A stretch of DNA of 64,000 nt from NCBI RefSeq assembly GCF_001434575.1, contig NZ_AZDA01000001.1:30217-94216 (forward strand), in the 5' to 3' direction. Positions 28,492 to 37,688 of the stretch are shown piece after piece. The stretch is from Loigolactobacillus bifermentans DSM 20003 (GTDB lineage: Bacteria; Bacillota; Bacilli; Lactobacillales; Lactobacillaceae). The position numbers were made by a program, and so were the translations under genes. Positions within the stretch are counted from its first letter, which is position 1; each line of letters opens with the position of its first letter. The notes beneath the pieces are model-generated. The model had not been told where the DNA came from, made no database searches, and was given only the letters and a program-made list of their open reading frames with translations.

Positions 28492-28511
28492 AAATTAATA
28501 TAGACCAATTT
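28492..28511 (+). promoter_or_regulatory. NagR-like operator upstream of the glmS promoter
   Basis: AAATTAATATAGACCAATTT resembles the dyad bound by GntR-family NagR regulators (core TGGTATAGACCA), with a conserved right half and a diverged left half. It is centred about 65 bases before the expected start point. A similar site lies downstream of the promoter. Confidence 0.5.
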
Positions 28512-28530
28512 AAAAAGTTACAGTTATTCA

Positions 28531-28559
28531 TTGACTTATCGAATTGAAAAAGGTATATT
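28531..28559 (+). promoter_or_regulatory. glmS promoter
   Basis: TTGACT (-35) and TATATT (-10) are exactly 17 bases apart. The start should be near 28566, giving a 155-base leader. Confidence 0.8.
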
Positions 28560-28585
28560 TTACAGTGTTTTAAAGAATACGTGCG

Positions 28586-28608
28586 AAAATATAGATATAT
28601 ACCAATTT
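28586..28608 (+). promoter_or_regulatory. second NagR-like operator in the glmS leader
   Basis: The stretch holds GATATATACCAATTT, sharing ATATA-ACCAATTT with the site at 28492. The two flank the promoter, an arrangement suited to repression by looping. The regulator gene is not in the window. Confidence 0.48.
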
Positions 28609-28631
28609 TAAAAAGCGCGGTATGAAAGCTT

Positions 28632-28693
28632 TGATGTCTTTTCAGTGATGTGCAGAGGCATTCTGAAAAGATGTCACCCGATCTGTGATCGGA
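28632..28693 (+). other. structured part of the glmS leader
   Basis: A long hairpin pairs GATGTCTTTTCAG with CTGAAAAGATGTC (nine Watson-Crick pairs, then two G-T pairs and two more). A second small hairpin, CCGATC-tgt-GATCGG, lies 12 bases before the ribosome binding site. I cannot find the conserved core of the glmS ribozyme, so this is not called as one. Confidence 0.5.
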
Positions 28694-28720
28694 ATAATTC
28701 GATAAAGAGGAATGATAAAT

Positions 28721-30532
28721 ATGTGTGGTATTGTTGGTGTGATTGGAAAATCGGATACAGTTTCAATTTTATTAAACGGGTTACAAAAACTGGAATATCG
28801 CGGCTATGACTCAGCCGGTATTTATGTCAATGATCAGACTGGCCATGACTATTTAGTGAAAACTAAAGGCCGGATTGCAGACCTTAAGGCTGCGATTGGC
28901 CCTGATGTTCACGGGACAATGGGCATTGGCCATACCCGTTGGGCGACCCATGGTGTGCCAAGTGACGTAAACGCTCATCCCCAGTTTTCAAGTAACAAAC
29001 GTTTTTACTTGGTTCACAACGGTGTTTTAACCAACTACGCTGAATTAAAACAACAATATTTGGCAGATGTTCAGTTTGTCAGTGAAACGGATACCGAAGT
29101 TGCCGTTCAATTGATTGCAAAATTCGTTGCTGAAGGTGCGGATACTAAGGCGGCCTTTAAAAAAGCGTTGAAATTGATCAAAGGTTCCTATGCCTTTATT
29201 CTGGTGGACCAACAAGCCCCAGACACCTTGTATGTGGCAAAGAATAAGAGCCCATTACTGTTAGGTAAAGGGGACGGCTTTAACGTGATCTGCTCAGATG
29301 CCATGGCAATGGTGAGTGAAACCAAACAATTTGTTGAATTACATGATCAAGAAATTGTGACTGTTCAGGCCAATCAGGCAACCATTGAAACCTTGGCTGG
29401 GGATGTGGTTGACCGTGCGCCTTATACCGTTCAATTTGATGAAAGTGATACTGAAAAAGGCGGTTATCCGTTCTACATGTTAAAGGAAATCGATGAACAA
29501 CCTGCTGTGATGCGGCGTTTAGTTCAAACATACTTTGACGAAAATGGGCAGCCCCAATTAGACAAAGATTTATTGGCTAAATTAAATGAAGCCGATCGTT
29601 TGTACATTTTAGCGGCTGGTACCAGTTATCATGCTGGATTAGTGGCACAACCGATTTTTGAAAAGTTGGCTCAAATTCCAACAGAAGTCCATTTGGCCAG
29701 TGAATTTGGTTACAATACGCCAATGCTGTCTGAAAAGCCATTCTTCCTGTTCTTGTCACAAAGTGGTGAAACAGCTGATAGTCGTCAAGTATTGGTCAAG
29801 GTCAATGAATGGGGTTACCCAAGCCTGACCATTACTAACTCTCAAGGTTCAACGTTATCGCGTGAAGCAGACTATACGTTGCTTTTAAATGCCGGCCCTG
29901 AAATTGCCGTTGCCTCCACCAAGGCTTATACCAGCCAAATTGCCTTACAAGCGATTTTAGCGCAAGCATTAGGGCAAAAGCGTGGCGTCGCCGCTGCTGA
30001 ATCATTGCCATTAAAAGGCCAGTTAGGAACCATTGCCAACACCATGCAAAGTATTGTCGATGAAAAACAAGAAATGGATGACCTTGCTAAAAAGCATTTA
30101 GCAACCACTCGGAATGCCTTTTACATTGGTCGTGGCTACGACTATGCGGTTTCCTTAGAAGCAGCTTTGAAATTAAAGGAAATTTCTTACGTGCAAGCGG
30201 AAGGGTTTGCCGGTGCTGAATTAAAACACGGCACGATCTCCTTAATTGAAGATGGGGTGCCTGTGTTAGCGATTATTACCGATGAACGGGTAGCCAGCCA
30301 TACACGTGGCAACATTCAAGAAGTCCGGGCACGTGGCGCACAAGTGATCACGATTGCTATGGAAAGTGTTGCGGAAGCGGACGATGATATTGTCTTCCCA
30401 GACGTTGAACCGTTGTTATCCCCATTAGTCAGTGTGGTTTCCACACAGCTGATTGCTTACTACACCAGTTTAAATCGCGGTTACGATGTTGATAAACCAC
30501 GTAACTTGGCTAAGGCGGTTACAGTTGAATAA
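28721..30532 (+). CDS. glmS: glutamine-fructose-6-phosphate aminotransferase
   Basis: It makes glucosamine-6-phosphate from fructose-6-phosphate and glutamine, the entry to amino-sugar synthesis. The glutaminase domain needs an N-terminal cysteine after methionine removal, so the start must be the ATG giving MCGIVGVIG, not the in-frame ATG nine bases earlier. Two SIS domains follow (GTSYHAG, SQSGETADSRQ; later GRGYDYAVSLEAALKLKEISY). The C-terminus is NLAKAVTVE. 603 residues is normal. Confidence 0.98.
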   Translation: MCGIVGVIGKSDTVSILLNGLQKLEYRGYDSAGIYVNDQTGHDYLVKTKGRIADLKAAIGPDVHGTMGIGHTRWATHGVPSDVNAHPQFSSNKRFYLVHNGVLTNYAELKQQYLADVQFVSETDTEVAVQLIAKFVAEGADTKAAFKKALKLIKGSYAFILVDQQAPDTLYVAKNKSPLLLGKGDGFNVICSDAMAMVSETKQFVELHDQEIVTVQANQATIETLAGDVVDRAPYTVQFDESDTEKGGYPFYMLKEIDEQPAVMRRLVQTYFDENGQPQLDKDLLAKLNEADRLYILAAGTSYHAGLVAQPIFEKLAQIPTEVHLASEFGYNTPMLSEKPFFLFLSQSGETADSRQVLVKVNEWGYPSLTITNSQGSTLSREADYTLLLNAGPEIAVASTKAYTSQIALQAILAQALGQKRGVAAAESLPLKGQLGTIANTMQSIVDEKQEMDDLAKKHLATTRNAFYIGRGYDYAVSLEAALKLKEISYVQAEGFAGAELKHGTISLIEDGVPVLAIITDERVASHTRGNIQEVRARGAQVITIAMESVAEADDDIVFPDVEPLLSPLVSVVSTQLIAYYTSLNRGYDVDKPRNLAKAVTVE

Positions 30533-30540
30533 GCAAGTTT

Positions 30541-30570
30541 AAAAGGTGCATAATGGCACCTTTTATTTTT
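30541..30570 (+). terminator. terminator after glmS
   Basis: AAAAGGTGC and GCACCTTTT pair around a six-base loop, followed by a T-rich stretch. Confidence 0.85.
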
Positions 30571-30591
30571 GAACAAAATTCAGTAAAGCGG

Positions 30592-30620
30592 TTGCCACTT
30601 TTCTGTGAGTTTGTTAATAT
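30592..30620 (+). promoter_or_regulatory. promoter of the yebC-family gene
   Basis: TTGCCA and TAATAT are 17 bases apart. Confidence 0.7.
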
Positions 30621-30678
30621 AGTCTAGGTGTCTTTTTACCGAGACACATATAAAAGAATAAGGAAAGAGGGACATAAC

Positions 30679-31419
30679 ATGTCAGGACATTCAAAATGGC
30701 ATAACATTCAAGGCCGGAAAAACGCCCAGGATGCAAAGCGTGGAAAAATTTTCCAAAAAATATCTCGCGAGTTATATATGGCTGTAAAAGCTGGGGGTCC
30801 TGATCCTTCTTCAAACCCCCAATTACGCTTGATTATGGATAAGGCACGCGCTGCCAATATGCCAAAAGACAATATCAAACGTGCCGTTGATAAAGGTAGC
30901 GGTAGTGATACGGCTAACTATGAAGAAGTGACCTATGAAGGCTATGCACCAGGTGGTGTGGCAGTCTTAGTTCATGCATTAACAGATAACAAGAACCGGA
31001 CATCATCAAGTGTACGGGTTGCCTTTACACGAAATGGTGGTGCCTTAGGTGCCTCTGGTTCAGTGGCTTACATGTTCGACCGTCGTGGTTATATCGTGAT
31101 CGAACGTGAAGGCTTAGAGATTGACGAAGATGGCATGCTTGAAGCGGCCTTAGAAGCCGGTGCAGATGATATGGAAACTTCTGATGAAGCTTTCGAAATC
31201 TACACGGATCCTAAACAATTAGCAGCTGTTCGGGATGCATTAGAAGCTGCTGGTTACAAGTTAGCAACCGCAGAATTAACCATGATCCCAGAAAACTTAA
31301 CACCAGTGCCTGCTGATAAAGTAGAACAATTCCAACGGATGATCGACCTTTTAGAAGACGATGATGATGTATCAGAAGTCTACCATGCTGGCGAACTTCC
31401 AGAAGATGTTGAAGCATAA
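30679..31419 (+). CDS. yebC: YebC/TACO1-family protein
   Basis: Members were long annotated as transcriptional regulators; some are now known to help ribosomes through proline stretches. The N-terminus is the signature [21 protein letters not shown]. Middle segments are [13 protein letters not shown] and [13 protein letters not shown]. The C-terminus is acidic. 246 residues is normal. The ATG at 30679 is the family start. It lies just before comG, a frequent neighbour in lactobacilli. Confidence 0.93.
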   Translation: MSGHSKWHNIQGRKNAQDAKRGKIFQKISRELYMAVKAGGPDPSSNPQLRLIMDKARAANMPKDNIKRAVDKGSGSDTANYEEVTYEGYAPGGVAVLVHALTDNKNRTSSSVRVAFTRNGGALGASGSVAYMFDRRGYIVIEREGLEIDEDGMLEAALEAGADDMETSDEAFEIYTDPKQLAAVRDALEAAGYKLATAELTMIPENLTPVPADKVEQFQRMIDLLEDDDDVSEVYHAGELPEDVEA

Positions 31420-31429
31420 GCACTTTTTA

Positions 31430-31469
31430 AAGCCTAACGTGATTTTAAAATCGCGTTAGGCTTTTTTTT
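31430..31469 (+). terminator. terminator after yebC
   Basis: GCCTAACG and CGTTAGGC pair, with ATTTTAAAAT inside, followed by eight T. Confidence 0.9.
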
Positions 31470-31529
31470 GCGCTAAAAAAATAAAAACCAGGTTTTACCG
31501 TAGTTTATTAATAACGGAGGTGAGACAAG

Positions 31530-32474
31530 ATGACAATTTTAACCGTCAAACGATTGCTAGATGACTGTATTGAAAAGCAAGTCAGTGACTTGTACTTTTT
31601 ACCTTGTCAGCAGGTGTATCAATTGCGCTATCGGGATGCGACAGGGTTGCATGATTGGCATGTTTTAAAGGCGGAGCAGGCACAGCGTTTTTGTAATCAG
31701 CTGAAGTTTCAAGCTCAAATGGCGATTAGCGAAACCCGGCGGCCACAACTTGGGTCGCAGCAGTATAGCTACCAACAAGTACCAGTTTTTCTCAGGTTAT
31801 CTACGGTGGGAAATTTTCAAAATGCTGAATCATTGGTGGTGCGCTTTATTTATTCGGTGCAAGAGGCGTTTCATTTTATTTTCCCAAGTCAGTTACAGCA
31901 GTTGCAACAATTAGCCTTGAAACGTGGCTTACTGGTTTTCTCGGGGCCGACTGGTTCAGGGAAAACAACTTCTTTATATCGTTTAGCAGAAAGCTTAGGT
32001 CATGATCAAGTGGTGATGACCATTGAAGATCCTGTGGAAATTTACCAACCCCATTTTTTGCAGTTGCAAGTGAACGACCAAGCGGGCATGACGTATCAAA
32101 GCTTACTGAAAGTCGGTTTACGACAACGACCGGATATTTTTATAATTGGTGAAATTCGGGATGAAAACACAGCGGCTGTTGCGGCGCGAGCAGCACTTAG
32201 TGGTCATTTAGTGTTATCAACTGTACATGCGCAGTCAGCCCTAAGAGTACGCCAGCGGTTGCAGGATCTCGGGTTACGTGAAACGATTCTAGCAAATTGT
32301 TTGACAGCCGTGTGCTATCAGCGCTTATTGCCGTTGACCCACGGTGGTTTAGCAGCATTGTGCGACATTGTGACACCAACTGGACACACATCTCAATGGT
32401 CACAACTTTTAGAAAGGGCGGTGCAGACTCATCAAATTACGAAAGCAACAGCCTCAGCCTTTGCGGCAGGCTAA
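31530..32474 (+). CDS. comGA: competence pseudopilus ATPase ComGA
   Basis: The traffic ATPase that powers assembly of the DNA-uptake pseudopilus. Walker A is SGPTGSGKTTSLY; Walker B and the Asp box are IEDPVEI and FIIGEIRDENTAAVAARAALSGH; the His box is LSTVHAQSA. At 314 residues it lacks the long N-terminal domain of PilB, as usual for ComGA. ATG behind GGAGGTGAGA. It overlaps comGB by 14 bases. No clear competence promoter motif is visible upstream. Confidence 0.95.
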   Translation: MTILTVKRLLDDCIEKQVSDLYFLPCQQVYQLRYRDATGLHDWHVLKAEQAQRFCNQLKFQAQMAISETRRPQLGSQQYSYQQVPVFLRLSTVGNFQNAESLVVRFIYSVQEAFHFIFPSQLQQLQQLALKRGLLVFSGPTGSGKTTSLYRLAESLGHDQVVMTIEDPVEIYQPHFLQLQVNDQAGMTYQSLLKVGLRQRPDIFIIGEIRDENTAAVAARAALSGHLVLSTVHAQSALRVRQRLQDLGLRETILANCLTAVCYQRLLPLTHGGLAALCDIVTPTGHTSQWSQLLERAVQTHQITKATASAFAAG

Positions 32475-33465
32475 GCCGGCCGCTTTAAAATTTCAGGCTG
32501 ATTTTTTCTTATTGTTAGCGGATTTATTACAGGCTGGCTTTTCATTGGCCCAAAGTTTACTGTTTATTAGCATTTTGCTGCCGAAAGAAGCACAGCGGTT
32601 GGATCGGTTGATTGATCATTTAGCAGCAGGTGGGCGGTTGGCTTCAGGCTTGGCCGAAATTGGGATTCAATCTGATATTGTGAATCAAATGTTAATTACA
32701 GAACAGCATGGTGATCTGACAAAAAGTTTAAGCCAAACCGGTCATTTATTATCAGAACGGCTACGCCAGCAACAAAAATTACGTCAGTTGTTACGTTATC
32801 CAGTGTTATTATTGGTGATTTTAGTCGGTTTGATCGGTGCCGTTAAAGTCTGGTTAACACCTGAAATTCAGTCCTGGCAGCTGGCTTTAAATCGCAATGT
32901 CTTGCGTTATTGGCAGGCGCTGGGCCTTATTCTAGCGGTGATCAGTGTCAGCTTAGGGGGACTGATCTGGCGAAGTTGGCATACTCAAAACCCATTACAA
33001 CGGGCCCAACGTTTTTGCCAGTTGCCGTTGATCGGTAAAAGCTGTCGTTATTATTACCATTATTATTTATTGACCAATTTAGGAACTTTATTAGCAAATG
33101 GCCTACATTTAGATGAAATTTGCCGGTTTTTGCTCGAACTTTCACCAACTAGTTTATTGCATGCAATTGGCCAGGAATTACAGCCGGCGCTACAAGCAGG
33201 ACAACCACCGCGGGTATTGATTCAACAAATTAATTTATTACCGCCAGAGTTAGATCTATTTGTACAACGCGGTCAAACCCCAACGTTGTTAGGCCGCGCA
33301 CTGGTGATGCAAGCCCAATTAACTTATCGTAAGTTATTAGTCTCTTTAGGGCGATTGGCGACTTATTTACAACCGATTTTATTGTTGTTAGTCGCATTAG
33401 TGATTATTGGGATTTATTTGAGTATTTTGTTGCCACTGTATCAGATGATGGAGGGGATGTATTAA
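32461..33465 (+). CDS. comGB: competence platform protein ComGB
   Basis: The inner-membrane platform protein of the type II secretion F family. Three membrane segments lie near residues 110-130, 155-175 and 305-330. Two repeated cytoplasmic T2SSF domains are seen (DFFLLLADLLQAGFSL and YYHYYLLTNLGTLLANGL). TTG start inside comGA. Confidence 0.93.
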   Translation: MRQAKPAALKFQADFFLLLADLLQAGFSLAQSLLFISILLPKEAQRLDRLIDHLAAGGRLASGLAEIGIQSDIVNQMLITEQHGDLTKSLSQTGHLLSERLRQQQKLRQLLRYPVLLLVILVGLIGAVKVWLTPEIQSWQLALNRNVLRYWQALGLILAVISVSLGGLIWRSWHTQNPLQRAQRFCQLPLIGKSCRYYYHYYLLTNLGTLLANGLHLDEICRFLLELSPTSLLHAIGQELQPALQAGQPPRVLIQQINLLPPELDLFVQRGQTPTLLGRALVMQAQLTYRKLLVSLGRLATYLQPILLLLVALVIIGIYLSILLPLYQMMEGMY

Positions 33466-33765
33466 ATGCAAGTGATCAAACGAATTTACATGAAGCGGAG
33501 AAGTGGTTTTACGCTGGTAGAAATGACGATCGTTTTAATCATCATTGTGTTGCTCTTACTGCTGGTTATTCCTAACGCAGCCAACCAACGCAAACACGCA
33601 GAAACTACCACCGGGGAAGCTTTTAAATCGATGGTACATACCCAAGGGGATCTCTACGCAAACGAGCACGATGATCAAAGACCGACGTTGCAACAATTGG
33701 AAGCCGATGGCTATTTATCAGCCAAGCAGGTTGCAAAAGCACAATCAGCAGGGATTGAACCATGA
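33466..33765 (+). CDS. comGC: major pseudopilin ComGC
   Basis: The main pseudopilus subunit. The prepilin cleavage motif is G-FTLVEMTIVL after a short basic leader (MKRRSG), followed by a hydrophobic helix. Cleavage should be by ComC peptidase. The 99-residue form starts at ATG 33466, with a second in-frame ATG at 33490. It overlaps comGD by four bases. Confidence 0.93.
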   Translation: MQVIKRIYMKRRSGFTLVEMTIVLIIIVLLLLLVIPNAANQRKHAETTTGEAFKSMVHTQGDLYANEHDDQRPTLQQLEADGYLSAKQVAKAQSAGIEP

Positions 33766-34181
33766 GGAGACGACGGGGATTTACGTTAGTTGAGTCGGTT
33801 TTAACCCTTGCTATTGTTGTGATCATCAGTGTGCTCCCTGTGATGCAATTTCATAATGTGCAACAAAAAATGTTAGAGGCCACTTTCTTTCAACAATTCA
33901 ATCAACAATGGGAGCAGGCGCGTTTACTGGCAGTGACACGGCATCAAGCTGTGCTGGTTCATTTTCAAACCAATTATGTTCGCTTTTATAGCGGTCAGTC
34001 TGGTTGGCAGTGGGAGCGCTATTTAACGTTACCGACTGGGTTACGTGTGGCTGAGAAAACCTTGCAAATTTCCACCAGCGGTCAAACCAGTCCGCAAACC
34101 TTATATTTTAAATCGGATTATTTTAACCGCTTTAAAACCATTAAGCCCCAAATGGGTTGGGGGGATTACGATGAAACGTAA
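33762..34181 (+). CDS. comGD: minor pseudopilin ComGD
   Basis: It has the prepilin motif RRRRG-FTLVESVLTLAI, a hydrophobic N-terminal helix and a variable C-terminal domain. 139 residues. Its order in the operon and its overlap with both neighbours fix the identity. Confidence 0.88.
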   Translation: MRRRRGFTLVESVLTLAIVVIISVLPVMQFHNVQQKMLEATFFQQFNQQWEQARLLAVTRHQAVLVHFQTNYVRFYSGQSGWQWERYLTLPTGLRVAEKTLQISTSGQTSPQTLYFKSDYFNRFKTIKPQMGWGDYDET

Positions 34182-34398
34182 AGGCTTTTTATTGCTTGAG
34201 AGTGTGATCACATTAAGTCTGATTTGTTTAGGGGGATTGTGTTTTAATCAGATCTATCAGCAAACCACGCAACTGCATCGCCAACGGTTACATCAAGTCA
34301 CCTTAGCACAGCAGGCAATGGAACAAGCGCAAGCAGCACGCTATCGTTGTCAATTACCTGGGAAAGTAGGTGAGCACGCTGCAACGATTACGTGGTAA
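34171..34398 (+). CDS. comGE: minor pseudopilin ComGE
   Basis: A 75-residue protein with the leader MKRKG-FLLLESVITLSL and a hydrophobic helix. The ATG at 34171 lies inside the end of comGD; a longer reading upstream in this frame overlaps comGD completely and is not expected. Assigned by position. Confidence 0.8.
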   Translation: MKRKGFLLLESVITLSLICLGGLCFNQIYQQTTQLHRQRLHQVTLAQQAMEQAQAARYRCQLPGKVGEHAATITW

Positions 34399-34846
34399 AT
34401 TCAGACCAGGTTTTACGCTATTAGAGGCGGTATTTGCGTTGCTGATTTTAGCAGTCTCCATGCCCTTACTCCAGGGACAAATGAAAGCTTTAATGATGGC
34501 TGTGCAGGTGAATAATGTTCATGAACGAGATAATTGGCAATTAGCGAATTGCCAATTAGAGCGCTTTTTAGATCAATGTCAGGTGGTGCAGTGTCGTCCA
34601 AGCCGGGTGCAGCTTTATCACTTAAAAGAGCAGAAAAACTATCAATTAGAAACTTATCGGCCCGATGCAACCCATTTCATGTTACGTTTACGCGGGGCTG
34701 AGCGGGGACATATGCCAGTGTTTCAGCAATTGAAGGCCGTCACACTGACTTATCAAGCACCTTGTTTAACACTAACGGCTGTGTTACGTCATAGCGGTGA
34801 AACGGTGCAACAACACTATTATTTAGAGCCAAAAACAAAGGAATGA
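34370..34846 (+). CDS. comGF: minor pseudopilin ComGF
   Basis: It has the prepilin-like segment RPG-FTLLEAVFALLIL followed by a 120-residue domain with C109 and other cysteines. The GTG at 34370 overlaps comGE by 29 bases. Assigned by order and N-terminal motif. Confidence 0.82.
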   Translation: MSTLQRLRGKFRPGFTLLEAVFALLILAVSMPLLQGQMKALMMAVQVNNVHERDNWQLANCQLERFLDQCQVVQCRPSRVQLYHLKEQKNYQLETYRPDATHFMLRLRGAERGHMPVFQQLKAVTLTYQAPCLTLTAVLRHSGETVQQHYYLEPKTKE

Positions 34847-35193
34847 GGAACATGCAACGAAAACGTACTGGTAGTGTACTCATCACGGCTGTGCTATTTT
34901 TGGCCTGTAGTTTGCTACTATTAGGGGGTTATTTAACGTATTATCGTCAGCAAATGCTTAATTTACAATTGGTACAGGAATATTATCAAGTTTGTGCTTT
35001 AAAAGAAATCACACAATTAAGGTGGCTCAAACACCCCAAACAGGTGAATTTTAGGTATAATATTGGAGACGTGCAACTTTCTGAACATGAATTTTTGATT
35101 CGCTTAAAAGGCTCGCAACATCAGTACCGCGAGCCCCAACAGCTTTTAGAGTCTGAAAAGAAAGCGCTTGAAAAAAGAAAGGGAGTTCGTTAG
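34843..35193 (+). CDS. comGG: competence protein ComGG
   Basis: A 116-residue protein with an N-terminal helix (GSVLITAVLFLACSLLLLGG) in the last position of the comG operon. ComGG sequences are poorly conserved, so identity rests on position and N-terminus. All seven comG genes are intact here. Confidence 0.78.
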   Translation: MRNMQRKRTGSVLITAVLFLACSLLLLGGYLTYYRQQMLNLQLVQEYYQVCALKEITQLRWLKHPKQVNFRYNIGDVQLSEHEFLIRLKGSQHQYREPQQLLESEKKALEKRKGVR

Positions 35194-35196
35194 AAT
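35168..35196 (+). promoter_or_regulatory. promoter of methyltransferase-ackA
   Basis: TTGAAA and TAGAAT are 17 bases apart, overlapping the end of comGG. A small dyad, GTAGTA-tt-TACTAC (35203-35216), lies at the expected start point. Confidence 0.65.
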
Positions 35197-35234
35197 AATG
35201 GGGTAGTATTTACTACTCAGATTGAGGTGTGAAT

Positions 35235-36245
35235 ATGGGACAAAGAGCAGTTGAACAGCTCTATAAACGGCTTGATACCACAACAGCATTGTTAAAAAGC
35301 GACTTGGAAGTGTCCTATTTGGATGCCTTAATTGAAACCAGTGAAAATATTTTAGCTGGTGGTCAAATTCACGTTGATGCCGGTTTGCCGCATCCTGAAG
35401 TACGGCAACGTTTAACCGAACAATACCAACAGATCGATTTGGTTGATTTAGATCCTGAAACCATTCGGCAGGCATTTCAGCTTGCCATTTTGCGAGGCGA
35501 ACAAACGGATGCCTTACAAGCAAATCATCAAATGACACCTGATACCATTGGGATGTTAATGGCTTACTTAATCGATGAATTGGCAGGCTTAAAAGACCAA
35601 GATCAGGTATTGGATTTGACAATTGGTACAGGTAATTTACTCTATACCGTTTTAAATCGTTTAAAGCAAACGCAGCACCTGACCTTAACTGGGTTTGGGG
35701 TAGATAACGATGATACTATGTTGGCGTTGGCTGATGTTAGTGCACGGTTGCAACAAGCAACCGTTACGCTGTATCATCAAGATGCGATTGATGATCTGGT
35801 GGTACCACAAGTTGATTTAAGCGTTAGCGATTTACCGGTTGGCTATTATCCGGTGGATCAACGGGCTGAAAAATTTGATACCCATGCACAGTCTGGCCAT
35901 TCATTTGCACATCATTTGTTGATTGAGCAAAGTATGTGCTATACGAAACCTGCGGGCTTTGGTTTTTTCCTAGTCCCAAGTTTGATTTTTCAATCTGAAG
36001 AAGCAAAGTCGTTAACGAAGTGGATGACTTCCGCGACTTACATGCAAGGTCTATTGAATTTGCCACGCGATCTGTTTCAAGATCAACGTGCGCAAAAAGC
36101 AATTTTGATTTTGCAAAATAAAGGTGGTCAGGCAAAACAGGCACCGAAAGTGTTGTTAGGCGAATTTCCATCTTTACGGAATCAAGAACAGCTTCGGCAT
36201 TTTATGGCCGAAATTAGTGCATGGCAACAGAAAAATATTGTGTAG
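35235..36245 (+). CDS. class I SAM-dependent methyltransferase (YtxK-like)
   Basis: A putative adenine-specific methyltransferase of the kind found between comG and ackA in many Firmicutes (YtxK of Bacillus). The SAM motif is VLDLTIGTGNLLYTVL. In place of the NPPY catalytic motif it has SDLPVGYYP, the usual form in this subgroup, so DNA methylation is doubtful. 336 residues. ATG behind GAGGTG. It lies 15 bases upstream of ackA. Confidence 0.82.
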   Translation: MGQRAVEQLYKRLDTTTALLKSDLEVSYLDALIETSENILAGGQIHVDAGLPHPEVRQRLTEQYQQIDLVDLDPETIRQAFQLAILRGEQTDALQANHQMTPDTIGMLMAYLIDELAGLKDQDQVLDLTIGTGNLLYTVLNRLKQTQHLTLTGFGVDNDDTMLALADVSARLQQATVTLYHQDAIDDLVVPQVDLSVSDLPVGYYPVDQRAEKFDTHAQSGHSFAHHLLIEQSMCYTKPAGFGFFLVPSLIFQSEEAKSLTKWMTSATYMQGLLNLPRDLFQDQRAQKAILILQNKGGQAKQAPKVLLGEFPSLRNQEQLRHFMAEISAWQQKNIV

Positions 36246-36260
36246 TGAGGAGTCTGGCAA

Positions 36261-37457
36261 ATGGCAAAGATTATTGCGATTAACGCAGGCAGTTCTAGTT
36301 TAAAATGGAAGCTTTTCGAAATGCCCGCCGAAGAAGAATTAGCATCAGGAATGGTGGATCGGGTAGGGCTTTCTGATTCAGTTTTCACCGTACATTATGG
36401 TGAAAATGAAAAAGAAAAATTTGAAGTCACCCAAGATATTGACAACCAAACACAAGCCGTTGACTTATTATTGAAAAAGTTAAACGACCTTAAAATTGTT
36501 GAAGACTTGTCTGAAATTACCGGTGTTGGACACCGTGTCGTTGCCGGTGGTGAAATCTTCAAAGAATCAACAGTCATTGATGATCAAGTTGCGAAACAAA
36601 TTGGTGATTTGGCTGAATATGCACCTTTACACAATCCAGCTGAATTAATGGGAATCGAAGCATTCCGCAAATTATTGCCAAATGCAACCAGTGTGGCTGT
36701 TTTTGATACGTCTTTCCATACGACAATGCCTGCTGTTAATTATTTGTATAGTATTCCTTACGAATATTATGAAAAGTATGGCGCCCGTAAATATGGTGCT
36801 CATGGAACGAGCCACCGTTATGTGTCATTACGTGCAGCCGAAATGTTAGGCAAGCCAATCGAAGACTTGAAATTGATCACCTTGCATTTAGGTGCTGGTG
36901 CATCCGTTACAGCCGTTGATGGTGGTAAATCTGTTGATACATCAATGGGCTTTACCCCACTTGCTGGGATCACCATGGCTACACGTTCTGGTGATATTGA
37001 TGCTTCTTTGGTTTCATTCTTAATGGAAAAATTGAACATTCATGAACCTGATGAAATGATCGATATTTTAAACCATAAATCTGGGATCTACGGTATTTCA
37101 GGCATTTCACCAGATATGCGTGACCTTGAAAAAGCCCGGACGACAAATGAACGTGCTAAATTAGGCATTGATATTTTCGTCAACCGGATTCAAAAGTATA
37201 TTGGGAGCTATGTCGCTGAAATGGGCGGCGCCGATGCGCTGATCTTTACAGCCGGTATTGGTGAACATGATGCAGCAATGCGCCAACGGATTATTGATGG
37301 CTTAAGCTACTTTGGCGCAGCTGTTGATCCAAAACGCAATGACGTGATGGGTGTTGAAAGTGTCATCAGCCCAGATGATGCTAAGATGAAAGTCTTATTG
37401 ATCCCAACTAACGAAGAAGTTATGATTGCACGGGATGTTCAAGCACTTTCAAAATAA
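36261..37457 (+). CDS. ackA: acetate kinase
   Basis: It makes ATP from acetyl phosphate and ADP, forming acetate. The ASKHA-fold motifs are INAGSSSLKWKLF at the N-terminus, VFDTSFHTTMP, GAHGTSHRYVS with the catalytic region, and FTAGIGEHDAAMR. 398 residues is normal. Coupled to the methyltransferase gene and ended by a terminator. Confidence 0.97.
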   Translation: MAKIIAINAGSSSLKWKLFEMPAEEELASGMVDRVGLSDSVFTVHYGENEKEKFEVTQDIDNQTQAVDLLLKKLNDLKIVEDLSEITGVGHRVVAGGEIFKESTVIDDQVAKQIGDLAEYAPLHNPAELMGIEAFRKLLPNATSVAVFDTSFHTTMPAVNYLYSIPYEYYEKYGARKYGAHGTSHRYVSLRAAEMLGKPIEDLKLITLHLGAGASVTAVDGGKSVDTSMGFTPLAGITMATRSGDIDASLVSFLMEKLNIHEPDEMIDILNHKSGIYGISGISPDMRDLEKARTTNERAKLGIDIFVNRIQKYIGSYVAEMGGADALIFTAGIGEHDAAMRQRIIDGLSYFGAAVDPKRNDVMGVESVISPDDAKMKVLLIPTNEEVMIARDVQALSK

Positions 37458-37472
37458 CAATGATTGATGAAG

Positions 37473-37500
37473 CAGTCGCTGAATAGGCGGCTGTTTTTTT
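37473..37500 (+). terminator. terminator after ackA
   Basis: CAGTCGC and GCGGCTG pair, followed by seven T. Confidence 0.8.
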
Positions 37501-37616
37501 CGCGTAAAATTGGTATTTGGCCTGTAATCGTCAAAAAACCACAAAAGGATATCATTTAGATGAATTAAATTCACTTAATAATGTAAAAGTCTCAGTCCCG
37601 TTCACGTGTATTTTAG

Positions 37617-37644
37617 TTTGATGAGAAAAGGCTGGTGGTATAAT
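37617..37644 (+). promoter_or_regulatory. promoter of the permease leader
   Basis: TTTGAT (-35) and TATAAT (-10), with a TG extension, are 16 bases apart. The start should be near 37651, leaving a leader of about 420 bases before the permease at 38074. That leader is filled by the repeated RNA modules described below. Confidence 0.6.
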
Positions 37645-37688
37645 TAGAAATTGTAAAGAATTAGAGCGTTTCATGAAAAAGTATCATT

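Noticed and set aside
28560..28720. glmS ribozyme
   Set aside because: Although an AGCGC stands in the leader, the other conserved core segments of the ribozyme are not found.
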